Origin: an uncultured Clostridia bacterium | GTDB taxonomy: Bacteria > Bacillota > Clostridia > Lachnospirales > Lachnospiraceae | Direction: 5' to 3' | Assembly: GCA_948472945.1 (NCBI GenBank) | Contig: CAOKVX010000002.1 | Span: 62,001-126,000 of the forward strand | Length of the DNA: 64,000 nt | In this document: in pieces, positions 7,769 through 20,192 of the stretch | Layout of the letters: every line of letters starts with the position of its first letter | Numbering within the stretch: position 1 is the stretch's first letter | Program-made: the position numbers and the translations under genes | Notes under the pieces: generated by a model | The model's database searches: none | Seen by the model: the letters and a program-made list of their open reading frames with translations, nothing else | Told to the model about the DNA's origin: nothing

Positions 7769-9265
7769 TCAATAAGCAAAAATCTTTTTAATCTCTTTCT
7801 TTGCTTTCTTTGTAAGAACCTTTTCCCTGTCTAGCGCAAACGGCTCCCCTACCACGGCATTTGGGATAAGGCTTTTTATCTCAGCCATGCCGCCGCTGCA
7901 GTCCTCATTTCCCTGAGTTATCACAAACGGTTTTACAGTCTTTCCGTCCATATTAAAGCATTCAATAAATGTACATACCGCCCTCGGCGCAAACCCATAC
8001 CACAGAGGAAATCCGAGATAAACGGTGTCATACTGCGACATGTCTCCGACGCCTGCGTAGGTGTCAGAATCGAGCGGAGGCCTTGCATCAGACTCAAGTT
8101 CACGCTTTGCAGCGGCGGCAAGCTTTTTCTCAGTGTACGGATAAACATCATTTATATCTATCCAAACAAGATTTCCGCCGACTCCGCGCTGTATATACTC
8201 CGCTGCCGTCTCGGTCTCACCCGAGTACGAGAAATAAGCGACCATTACCCGGTTGTCAGTCACCTTAACCTCGCAGGATGCCTCCCTGCCTCCAAAGCTG
8301 GCCATGACGGAGGCTGTTCCCGGATTCAAAGCCTTGACAGTGACGCTTTTATTATTAGTACCTCGGGCAGAAACTATTTTCAATATATTGCTGTCGCTGC
8401 TCTTCCACTTAACTCTGCCTTCATAATTGTCAAGCGTAAGCGTCCGCTGTGAGTTCACATTTATCTCAATACATTTATAATTCACTGAGGCATAGGCCTG
8501 TTGAATTTCATCACAAATAGCCTTATAAATAATCCTATTGGTACTCTCTGTGTAATGAAGCCCGTCTATTGTTGAAAATCCCTTTGACATCATCACCCTG
8601 TTTGTGTCGATGTAAAATACATTTTTGCCCGCCTTTTTTACATAGGATTTAATTCTGCTGTTAAATGACGGTATTGCTCCGTATTTTGATTTCATAGCGC
8701 CGTCAACCGGGTTGACCGACATTAGACGGAGGTCGCATTTGCTCCATCTGCCTTTCATCAGACTTGTATATTTGTTTATATATGTACCGCAATTCCACAA
8801 ATCATTTACTCCCCAGCCTGATATAATTACCCACTTATCTATATACTTCTTTTCTTTCATGAGCCTGTCAATTTGCGGAATACCCTCGCTTACAAACCAG
8901 TTGTAGCCCATTCCGCTCTTACACACAACCCATGTGTCTTTCATGCCTTTCATGTTGATTGTCAGGTTTAGCCTGCGTATTCTGGAATCACCTGTATAAA
9001 TAATTCCAATGCGCTCTGACTCTATATATTTTTGTCCATCTTCGGAATCCGAACTGTCTTCCGCCGTCTCCGGCCTGTCAACGCCGCCTGCAGAATTTGA
9101 TATGCCGGCCGTTTTTCCTGAACCTACGGCATATAAGTTTACATTTTTACCGCTGCCTGCTAACACATATCCTGAATCTGTAAAAAGAAAGCCACATAAC
9201 ATAACAATGGCAATCATTATATGATAAAATGCGGCTTTCTTTCTAATATTTTTTATAATAACCAT
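7769..9265 (-). CDS. Secreted SGNH/GDSL hydrolase - Ig-like - flavodoxin-like fusion
   Basis: A 498-residue predicted exported or membrane-tethered protein with three parts. After an N-terminal hydrophobic leader (IMIAIVMLCGFLF), residues about 85-255 look like an SGNH/GDSL hydrolase: Ser94 in TGDS, Asn154 in GWGVND, and the Asp234/His237 pair in DGLH. SGNH enzymes are esterases or lipases, often acting on acetylated sugars. Residues about 262-337 form a BIG2-like Ig module. Residues 339-498 form a flavodoxin-like domain with a phosphate-loop-type SYSGETETA and GFPLWYGFAPRAVCTF. The ATG comes 1 nt after the stop of the flavodiiron gene, so the two are probably co-translated. A flavin domain behind an export signal is unusual; whether FMN is bound outside, or the leader acts as an anchor with a different topology, cannot be told from sequence. 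Confidence 0.75.
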   Translation of the reverse strand: MVIIKNIRKKAAFYHIMIAIVMLCGFLFTDSGYVLAGSGKNVNLYAVGSGKTAGISNSAGGVDRPETAEDSSDSEDGQKYIESERIGIIYTGDSRIRRLNLTINMKGMKDTWVVCKSGMGYNWFVSEGIPQIDRLMKEKKYIDKWVIISGWGVNDLWNCGTYINKYTSLMKGRWSKCDLRLMSVNPVDGAMKSKYGAIPSFNSRIKSYVKKAGKNVFYIDTNRVMMSKGFSTIDGLHYTESTNRIIYKAICDEIQQAYASVNYKCIEINVNSQRTLTLDNYEGRVKWKSSDSNILKIVSARGTNNKSVTVKALNPGTASVMASFGGREASCEVKVTDNRVMVAYFSYSGETETAAEYIQRGVGGNLVWIDINDVYPYTEKKLAAAAKRELESDARPPLDSDTYAGVGDMSQYDTVYLGFPLWYGFAPRAVCTFIECFNMDGKTVKPFVITQGNEDCSGGMAEIKSLIPNAVVGEPFALDREKVLTKKAKKEIKKIFAY

Positions 9266-9266
9266 A

Positions 9267-10421
9267 CTAATCGCAAAGCTCCCTGCAAAGAGCGTCCATC
9301 TGAGCTATGCTTTCGTCACTTAAGGCAGACTTTATCGTCACGACGTTCTCTGCAAAAGTAATGTTCTTGCTTTTCTCAAACATTCCTTTCATCTTCCTTG
9401 CTGCCGCAGCGGCCCATGTTCCATTTTCCACAAGACCGATAAACCTGTTCTGGAAATTGTGCTCTGTAAGATGGTTAATAAACTCTTTCATAAATGGGAA
9501 AATATCACCGCTGTACGTTGTAGTCGCAAGCACAATCTTACCGTATCTGAACGCATCCTCAACGGCCTCGGCCATGTCACAGCGCGCAAGGTCGTTTACG
9601 ACAACCTTAGGGCATCCCTTTTCAATAAGCTTATCCCTGAGAAGCTCAACAGCTTTCTTTGTATTTCCATATACGGACGTATAAGCAATAACGACGCCAT
9701 CAGTCTCAACTCCGTAAGACGACCATGTATTGTAAAGGTCAATGTAATAACCGAGGTTGTCCGTGAGAACAGGTCCGTGAAGCGGACATATGATACTTAT
9801 ATCATAGTCTGAAAGCTTTTTTAACAGGGCTTGTACCTGCATACCGAACTTGCCTACTATTCCAACATAATATCTTCTGGCTTCGCACGCCCATTTTTCA
9901 TCGACGTCAAGAGCGCCGAACTTTCCAAATCCGTCGGCCGAGAAAAGCACCTTGTCAGCAGCGTCATATGTTACGATAACTTCCGGCCAGTGTACCATCG
10001 CAGCTTCAATAAACTTTAACTCTCGCTTTCCGAGTGACAGCGTATCGCCCTCTGCGACTACTATTCTTCTGTCCTCATATTCATTGCCGAACAACTGCTT
10101 CATCATAGGAAATGATTTGGCGGACGATACTACAACCGCATCCTTAAATTCTTCCATAAATCTAACCAAATTAGATGAATGGTCCGGCTCCATATGCTGT
10201 ATTACAATGTAATCAGGCGTCTTTCCGTCTGTAGCTTTTTTAATATTGTCAATCCACTCGTCGCCAAAATCAGTATCAACCGAATCCATAACGGCTATCT
10301 TCTCATCAATAATAACATATGAGTTATATGCCATTCCGTTAGGCACTTCGTACTGTCCTTCAAACAGGTCGATATTATGGTCGTTTACACCAACGTATTT
10401 TATATTATCAGTAATTGTCAT
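9267..10421 (-). CDS. fprA: Flavodiiron protein (FprA-type O2/NO reductase)
   Basis: Cytosolic flavodiiron protein that reduces O2 to water or NO to N2O, protecting an anaerobe; electrons usually come from rubredoxin or reduced flavin. The N-terminal metallo-beta-lactamase-like domain carries the di-iron ligand motif HMEPDHSSN (His76, Glu78, Asp80, His81), further ligands in AMVHWPE, SADGFGKFG and CPLHGPV, and a C-terminal flavodoxin domain (VIAYTSVYGNTKKAVE). Start 10421 is preferred over the upstream ATG at 10436, because GGAGG lies 8 nt before 10421 and overlaps the earlier ATG. The next gene begins 1 nt after this stop and also contains a flavodoxin domain. Confidence 0.93.
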   Translation of the reverse strand: MTITDNIKYVGVNDHNIDLFEGQYEVPNGMAYNSYVIIDEKIAVMDSVDTDFGDEWIDNIKKATDGKTPDYIVIQHMEPDHSSNLVRFMEEFKDAVVVSSAKSFPMMKQLFGNEYEDRRIVVAEGDTLSLGKRELKFIEAAMVHWPEVIVTYDAADKVLFSADGFGKFGALDVDEKWACEARRYYVGIVGKFGMQVQALLKKLSDYDISIICPLHGPVLTDNLGYYIDLYNTWSSYGVETDGVVIAYTSVYGNTKKAVELLRDKLIEKGCPKVVVNDLARCDMAEAVEDAFRYGKIVLATTTYSGDIFPFMKEFINHLTEHNFQNRFIGLVENGTWAAAAARKMKGMFEKSKNITFAENVVTIKSALSDESIAQMDALCRELCD

Positions 10422-10476
10422 ATTACATTCCTCCATTTATTTACCTAAAACTTCGCATATATGTAATAATACAGAT

Positions 10477-10490
10477 TAAATTATAATTTA
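10477..10490. promoter_or_regulatory. 14-bp perfect palindrome in the fprA promoter region
   Basis: TAAATTATAATTTA lies about 55 nt upstream of the fprA start, between promoter-like TATAAT-type elements. Its A/T make-up and spacing recall PerR/Fur-type operators of Firmicutes, which would suit an oxygen-defence gene. Such palindromes are common in AT-rich DNA, so this is weak evidence. Confidence 0.3.
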
Positions 10491-10671
10491 CTTATATTAT
10501 ACACTTAATGCGGATTTAAATTTTATTTACCATTAAATTATTCTATCATCTATGTATGGATTGTCAAGGAGAAAAATAAACTTTTAACCAATAAATCCAA
10601 TTACTTCTAGTCCATTCAGCCCTTTCAGCTTTTATTTTTTCTTTCGCTTTCAATTTTGAGTATTCACCCAA

Positions 10672-10688
10672 TCTAGCTCAACGGCGCC
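10672..10688. repeat. Copy of a 17-bp dispersed repeat
   Basis: TCTAGCTCAACGGCGCC occurs here once. It recurs at 36022-36038, where its last 15 bases also appear inverted at 36069-36083 as a long hairpin. Here the inverted partner is missing, so this looks like half of the palindromic element. Confidence 0.5.
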
Positions 10689-10717
10689 AATAAAATCTAT
10701 TCTCATTACAGTCAGAG

Positions 10718-12679
10718 TTAATCCTCCCAGTAGTCAAATACAAGCCCCTCGACAATGCTCGCCCCGGCCCACGGCATGAGTGCAAACCATGTGCTTGCAG
10801 GACTTCCGTCAGGATACTTCTCAACCAGCAGACCCTCGCTGTAACAGAATCTTTCAGACATCCATCCTCTTCTCCCATAGCCGTACTCGCCGTCATAGGT
10901 ATTGTATGTCTGGCAGCCCCATCCGACGGTATCCTCCATGCGCTCAAGAACGTATCTGTCGCCCGTCTGCCTGTAATAGTAAAGCATCTCGTCAACGACC
11001 GTACTAGACATAGGGTGGATATGCGGATTCGCGGTGGACGTAACGCTGCCTCCGCAGCTCGACCATCCGATATCGCTTAAAGGCGGAACTTTAACCGGAG
11101 AATTGTAGATGAATTTGAAAGTAAATTCATAATCAAGCCCGGTCTTCAGATGCTCGAGATATATTTCATCGCCCGTAACCTCATGCATATATCTCACTGC
11201 CCTTATATATGCGAGAATACCCTCAGAGTCAACGGCCTTGTCAGTGTCAAGCGGCGCGCCGTAGCACTCCGATATTTTTACATATTTATTGTAATAGTGC
11301 ATTTCACTGGTTTTTAAAGAATCAAGATAAGTCTTATCACCCGTAATATAACTGTAATATGCGGCGGCGGCAAGACACCATGCACCCGACATGGAATCAT
11401 ACTCAAGTCCCGAGCCGTCCTTTGCAGAGAACACAAACGGATATTCACCGGCGCTGTTCTTGTTGCGGTCAAAAACTTTCAAAATTGGCTTTACAAAATC
11501 AAGCCAGTTGTCATGGCTAACGCCGTTAATCTTCTGCTCATAGTAATATGCTTTCAATATATAATACACTGCCTGCCCCGCAAGATATGCAGAATGTCCG
11601 CCCGTGTGCATATTATTAAACCACCAGCCGTGAATGCTCCAAACACCGTCATTTACCGCATCAAAAGGGAGGCCTGACTTAGCATTCATGCACTCCGAGA
11701 CAACCTTTTCGATGAATCTGAGCGCCTGCCCCTTCATAGTAACATTTGACGTCCTTATTCCCGCAAGAAGCATCGGAACAGCGACGGACAGACCATTGGT
11801 CCATGATAATGAGCCCAGCTTGTTGTAGGTAAACGTACCGTCCTCGTGCTCCCAGACAAATCCGGAATAACAATCCTCATCCTCAAGCCATGCATACTCT
11901 GAGATTGCGCCCGCTATATCCTGCACTGCCGTTTTGTAATCGAATCCCTCAATTTTTCGCGGAGGCTCGTGGTATATAGTATATACATTCCTGAACACAT
12001 CATGTATCGCGGTCTCATCCTGCGACTCAAAATCATATATATTCATATGTACGGTAAATGACCCGTTCTCTGCCATACATATACAGTTCTCATATTTAAG
12101 CCCGTCGTTTTCAATTATTGTAGTAGACTGTACAAAAAGCCACGGAGAGTTTTCATAGCCCAGAGTATAACCTACCGCCGCGCCATCTATTACACTGCAG
12201 CAATAACCCGCAAAACCTAGCGGCGCCCCGTTTTCCTGACCGTAGTAAGGCTTTGCATCAACACCGTAAATATGTCCTGAATCGAAAATCAGCGCAGCCG
12301 GAGCCGAAAGTCTGTCGCCCCTGACCATCCAGTAATCGGAGGCCGGAAGTGATGGCTGGCCCATCCTGATTCTAGGGTACTTTCTCGGTACATCTATCGG
12401 ACTCTCGCCCCTGTTTGTTCCATACATGAATCCCGGCATATATATGCGTGGATTGACACTTTCATGGGAAAGTTCAAACTTTATAACCCCTCTCCACTCA
12501 CCGCCCGATATGTTAGTCACGGTAACATCAATCCCATAAGGACTTGACGGCGTTCCGTCACCTCCTGTACATACTTCTTTAACATTCAATATACCATCTG
12601 CCGTCTTATAATCTTCATAGTCCGACCTCTTTATTTTTCCGTCATAATTTTTGACAAGGCATCTAAGCTTTGGGTTCAT
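10718..12679 (-). CDS. Uncharacterised cytosolic protein, probable carbohydrate-active (alpha/alpha)-toroid enzyme
   Basis: 653 residues without signal peptide or membrane segment. The N-terminal third is beta-rich (VTVTNISGGEWRGVIKFEL), as in a glycosidase beta-sandwich domain. The rest is helical, with repeated aromatic and small-residue helices (TGGHSAYLAGQAVYYILKAYY, SMSGAWCLAAAAYYSYITGD, DSEGILAYIRAVRYMHEVTGDEIYL), the look of an (alpha/alpha)6 barrel such as in GH family 105, 127 or 88-like enzymes. I cannot assign it to a numbered family. The neighbours upstream are GH43 and GH2 enzymes on the same strand, separated by a terminator at 12803-12837, so it probably has its own promoter. 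An AAAGGTGAT-type ribosome site supports the start. Processing of imported plant oligosaccharides is a context inference. Confidence 0.6.
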   Translation of the reverse strand: MNPKLRCLVKNYDGKIKRSDYEDYKTADGILNVKEVCTGGDGTPSSPYGIDVTVTNISGGEWRGVIKFELSHESVNPRIYMPGFMYGTNRGESPIDVPRKYPRIRMGQPSLPASDYWMVRGDRLSAPAALIFDSGHIYGVDAKPYYGQENGAPLGFAGYCCSVIDGAAVGYTLGYENSPWLFVQSTTIIENDGLKYENCICMAENGSFTVHMNIYDFESQDETAIHDVFRNVYTIYHEPPRKIEGFDYKTAVQDIAGAISEYAWLEDEDCYSGFVWEHEDGTFTYNKLGSLSWTNGLSVAVPMLLAGIRTSNVTMKGQALRFIEKVVSECMNAKSGLPFDAVNDGVWSIHGWWFNNMHTGGHSAYLAGQAVYYILKAYYYEQKINGVSHDNWLDFVKPILKVFDRNKNSAGEYPFVFSAKDGSGLEYDSMSGAWCLAAAAYYSYITGDKTYLDSLKTSEMHYYNKYVKISECYGAPLDTDKAVDSEGILAYIRAVRYMHEVTGDEIYLEHLKTGLDYEFTFKFIYNSPVKVPPLSDIGWSSCGGSVTSTANPHIHPMSSTVVDEMLYYYRQTGDRYVLERMEDTVGWGCQTYNTYDGEYGYGRRGWMSERFCYSEGLLVEKYPDGSPASTWFALMPWAGASIVEGLVFDYWED

Positions 12680-12802
12680 AATTCCATATCACCTTTCTTT
12701 TTTCATAATTAACACTATTTTCCCGTACCCTATATTCAACTATTAATTAAACTCTATATGCAAACTCTATATGCAATTCTATATTCTTACTCTTTTAAAT
12801 AA

Positions 12803-12837
12803 TAAAAAAAGAAAAGCATGACCGTACAGCCATGCTT
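12803..12837 (-). terminator. Intrinsic terminator after the GH2-GH43-GH43 operon
   Basis: On the minus strand AAGCATG pairs with CATGCTT around a 10-nt loop and is followed by TTCTTTTTTT. It ends the transcript of the GH43 gene at 12900-14309. Just beyond it, a 13-base unit AAACTCTATATGC is repeated imperfectly at about 12748-12780. Confidence 0.75.
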
Positions 12838-12899
12838 AAATCATTCCTGAAAATATATACCATAATATTAAGCAATTATTCAGCCAAGTACGCTAAAGC

Positions 12900-14309
12900 C
12901 TATGAAATGGTAAAGGAAAGCAGAGAAATACATCCCTGTCCCGTATATCTTATGTAAAGCGGATGTACACCGTCCGGAATGTCAATGTCCGATGAATATT
13001 CTTCCCATACGTTTGTGTATACAACCGGGAGTGTTGCGAGTACCTCACCGTCAATCGAAGTCATTATCTCAAACGCCCCGCTGCCGTATCCTCTGGCTTT
13101 TAGCGAAATCATTTTTACATCCTTAAAGTCAAAATATTTGAATCCGGCCGTCGCACCTGCTTTCATATTGCTTATGTAGCCCGGCTCCTCGTCGCCGTCG
13201 CGCCCGTCCTGAGTAATTTTAGGAAAGACGTCGCTCATCCACTGCCATCCGGTCCTTGCCTCCTCAACTGAACAGAACAGGTTGCAGGCAATATGTGCGG
13301 GATACTCGCCTTTTCCTATAAGCGGGCCTCCGTTGGCGCCGCATGAAGTCATTTCAACCTGAGGAATAGTGCCGTCCTCAAGAATCTTTATCTCCTCTAT
13401 GCAGTCCTGCCGGCTGAAGTTTGAACCATTTGTGTGCCTGTGATAGAACACATACCATTTATCTTTAATCTGTATAATACTGCCGTGGTTGTTGCCGCCG
13501 TAATAAGCCGGAGTCTCAGCCTTTTTATATGTATCAATTCCGATATCGTTGTTGCTTATTATTACGCCGCGGTATACAAAATCTTTCGTCGGATGCTTGC
13601 TCGTAGCATAGCACAGCTCCGTCGACACGGTTGACGAATAAATAAAATAATATGTATCTCCGACCTTTCTTATAGATGATGCCTCAAAAAACGCATGTTC
13701 TTTATACTCCCCATCCTTAGCGTAAGGTTCGCTCTCAAGAATCAACACGGGCTCCTCTATAATAGTAAGCATATCTCTGTCTAGGACCACAGCCATTGAA
13801 CCCGACCTTGTTTTGTCTCCTATAAGACAGAACCCTCCATACAGATATGTCTTATCGCCCTCTGTCAGAACAGCCGGGTCAAACTGAGGCTCGTCTCCAT
13901 CCCTTTCGCCAAGTCTTGTTCCGTCCTTATGATGAACATATCCGTAAAATTCATATTTTCCCGCAGGAGTGTCACATACCGCCACCGAAACAATCTGCTG
14001 CTTATCAAGACAGTAGTACAGATAATACCTGCCGTCAGGGCCTTTTGTCACATCGGGCGCATAGAGACATGCCTTGCCCTCCGCATTAAGCGGGTCGTCC
14101 GTCGCCTTATATATTACACCCTCATACCTCCAGTCACCCAAATCATCTACGGGCGCCGAATAGCAGACATAGTCGTTCAGACAGTACATCAGCGAATTAA
14201 ATCTGTCATGCGAGCCGTACGAGTATACCCTGCCGTCAAAAACATACGGCTCGCAGTCAGGCGTATATTCCCATGCCGGAAGATACGGGTTAAATGCCTG
14301 TTTTTTCAT
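12900..14309 (-). CDS. Cytosolic GH43 beta-xylosidase/alpha-L-arabinofuranosidase with C-terminal beta-sandwich
   Basis: 469 residues, no signal peptide. The five-bladed GH43 propeller occupies about 1-320 with the three expected carboxylates: an N-terminal Asp in the first blade (CEPYVFDGRVYSYGSHD), the pKa-modulating Asp in YAPDVTKGPDGRYYLYY, and the general acid Glu in FFEASSIRKVGDTYYFIYS. NNHGSIIQI and YHRHTNG complete the active-site face. Residues about 345-469 resemble a CBM6-like module. GH43 enzymes of this shape are commonly beta-xylosidases or arabinofuranosidases, and the exact sugar cannot be read from sequence. It lies 54 nt downstream of another GH43 in a GH2-GH43-GH43 operon that ends at the hairpin at 12814-12837. 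Confidence 0.88.
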   Translation of the reverse strand: MKKQAFNPYLPAWEYTPDCEPYVFDGRVYSYGSHDRFNSLMYCLNDYVCYSAPVDDLGDWRYEGVIYKATDDPLNAEGKACLYAPDVTKGPDGRYYLYYCLDKQQIVSVAVCDTPAGKYEFYGYVHHKDGTRLGERDGDEPQFDPAVLTEGDKTYLYGGFCLIGDKTRSGSMAVVLDRDMLTIIEEPVLILESEPYAKDGEYKEHAFFEASSIRKVGDTYYFIYSSTVSTELCYATSKHPTKDFVYRGVIISNNDIGIDTYKKAETPAYYGGNNHGSIIQIKDKWYVFYHRHTNGSNFSRQDCIEEIKILEDGTIPQVEMTSCGANGGPLIGKGEYPAHIACNLFCSVEEARTGWQWMSDVFPKITQDGRDGDEEPGYISNMKAGATAGFKYFDFKDVKMISLKARGYGSGAFEIMTSIDGEVLATLPVVYTNVWEEYSSDIDIPDGVHPLYIRYTGQGCISLLSFTIS

Positions 14310-14363
14310 AACTGTATTCCCTCCGTAATCCTGTAATCTGTAATAATATAATAATGTATTTTT

Positions 14364-15935
14364 TTATAACACAATATACGGCTCTCCATCACTGTCAAAC
14401 TCAAGCCTGCAAACCCCCGTGCATCGCGGCGTGCCGCTAAGCTTCTCCTTGGCATGATATACTGTATATACATTGCCGTGTTCGTCGGTAAAAAATGAAT
14501 TGTGTCCCGGGCCGTACTCGCCGTCAATCGTGTATGACGTATGTACAGGGAACGGCTTTTTATACCAGTTTACTATGTTGAGCAGGTCGTCATACTCGTC
14601 CGCAATAAGATATCCTACCGCATAGGAATCTCCTACTGCCGAACCGCCTGAAAATGCAAGGTATACGATGCCTTTCCTCACAAGGGCGAACGGACCCTCA
14701 TTGTTTATTGTGCCGTCGGTATTCTCCCAGCCCCACAGAGGCCTCGAAAGAAGAACCGGCTCGCTGGTGAGCACATATGGATTCCCACTGTCAATAGTAG
14801 CAATATATAACATAGAACCCGTATCTTTTTCAGAAAAAATATGTTCTCTGTATGACCAGCACAGATACGAAACTCCTCCTGCCTCAAAGTAAGTCATGTC
14901 GAGCGTTATGCCTGCATCCGCAAGATATTCTCCGTCCTGCTTCTTAACCCTCACAGGTTCCTCCCAATCACCTATATTGCTTATGCAGCCGCCATTTTTC
15001 AGCTTCATCATATGGCACTGAGGTCCGAATGTCTCTCCGCTTACCGCAAAAAGTATATAAACATCCCCGCCTATAACGTGAAGCTCCGGCGCCCAGAAAT
15101 TCTGAATCAGCTTCTTTTCCTTATCATCCTGTAATATAAGAATCGGCTCCGCGCCATCGAACAACCCTTTGACTGTATCGCTTTCCCTTACAAATATTCC
15201 GATATTGTTATTGTTGTCGTTTGTCGCGATAAAGTAATACTTGCCATCCCACGCAAATATCTGAGGGTCGGCCCACCCGGACGCGAGCGGAAATGAAAAT
15301 TTCATTGCGCCGTCGGCATCATGCCCTTTTCTATACGACTGCATCTTATCATTCATTCTTGCAAGCGTATCGTCGTCAACCGAGGCAGTATCGCAGTCGG
15401 GTATTTCGGTATCACTTAATAGGAACGGCATACTCATATCAACTTGATTTACCAGGTCTGTGCAGTAATTAATGTATACCCTGCCGTTAATATCTTTCCA
15501 CCTAATCTCAAAACGCCCTTTTTCCATATTGTACAAAATATGCAGTTTGTCAACATACGCGTCCGAGTTAAGATACAGCATTTTCATATCCGAATAATCA
15601 ACAAGATCCGACGTAACCCACATCGCAGCGCATCCTTTTGTGTCCTCATCAAATTCGGCTCCTCCGGCACAAAGAGGCGCTGCAATTACATATAAATCAT
15701 CCGCCGCCCTGTATATGGACGGATTTTTCAGTCCTTTATATTTTATAGTGTTATCAGCGGTTACTGCGCCTTTCGCAAACAAAACTCCATAATTGTTGTT
15801 AAACGGCTCAGCGTCACCTGTTTCAGTGACGCGCGCAATGTGTACCGAAGCCGCGATATCATTTGAATAGCCGTTGTCATCCGCCTGTCTTGTGTATACT
15901 TTTATCATATTTTTTGTTCCGTTTACATTTTCCAT
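14364..15935 (-). CDS. Cytosolic GH43-family glycosidase
   Basis: 523 residues, no signal peptide. Beta-propeller signatures of clan GH-F are visible in order: ADPQIFAWDGKYYFIATND (catalytic-base Asp region, about 225-245), FWAPELHVIGGDVYILFA (about 280), NNEGPFALVRKGIVYLAFSGG (general-acid Glu region, about 415) and GPGHNSFF near 480. An extra ~200-residue N-terminal section looks like a partial second propeller (KYKGLKNPSIYRAADDLYVIA). Arabinofuranosidase or related exo-activity is likely, with substrate unknown. The ATG lies 1 nt beyond the stop of the secreted GH2 gene and its ribosome site (AAGGTG) is inside that gene, so translation is probably coupled. Confidence 0.8.
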   Translation of the reverse strand: MENVNGTKNMIKVYTRQADDNGYSNDIAASVHIARVTETGDAEPFNNNYGVLFAKGAVTADNTIKYKGLKNPSIYRAADDLYVIAAPLCAGGAEFDEDTKGCAAMWVTSDLVDYSDMKMLYLNSDAYVDKLHILYNMEKGRFEIRWKDINGRVYINYCTDLVNQVDMSMPFLLSDTEIPDCDTASVDDDTLARMNDKMQSYRKGHDADGAMKFSFPLASGWADPQIFAWDGKYYFIATNDNNNNIGIFVRESDTVKGLFDGAEPILILQDDKEKKLIQNFWAPELHVIGGDVYILFAVSGETFGPQCHMMKLKNGGCISNIGDWEEPVRVKKQDGEYLADAGITLDMTYFEAGGVSYLCWSYREHIFSEKDTGSMLYIATIDSGNPYVLTSEPVLLSRPLWGWENTDGTINNEGPFALVRKGIVYLAFSGGSAVGDSYAVGYLIADEYDDLLNIVNWYKKPFPVHTSYTIDGEYGPGHNSFFTDEHGNVYTVYHAKEKLSGTPRCTGVCRLEFDSDGEPYIVL

Positions 15936-15936
15936 A

Positions 15937-19989
<4,053 letters not shown>

Positions 19990-20036
19990 TCACATTCATA
20001 TTTTTATCTTTAATTTCGCATATATTTCCATGTATA

Positions 20037-20086
20037 GGGCAAATGATGATTTGTATGTGTTTCGTCGAACAGATAATCATTTACCC
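20037..20086. promoter_or_regulatory. Inverted repeat upstream of the GH2-GH43 operon
   Basis: GGGCAAATGAT at 20037-20047 and ATCATTTACCC at 20076-20086 form an 11-bp inverted repeat with one mismatch and a 28-bp spacer. It sits 60-110 bp before the GH2 start. It could be a two-site operator for a sugar-responsive regulator or a leader hairpin; no regulator gene adjoins it. Confidence 0.3.
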
Positions 20087-20192
20087 ATATATAAAATGCA
20101 AAATTTATAAAACACCCATTCTGTTTTATAGAATAACTATATAAATTATGAGAGGATATTACAATGATATATTCAGTAATTGCGTTGATATT

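Noticed and set aside
12748-12780. Short repeated AAACTCTATATGC units as a possible CRISPR-like array
   Set aside because: Only two to three adjoining imperfect copies with no spacers and no cas genes; simple local duplication.
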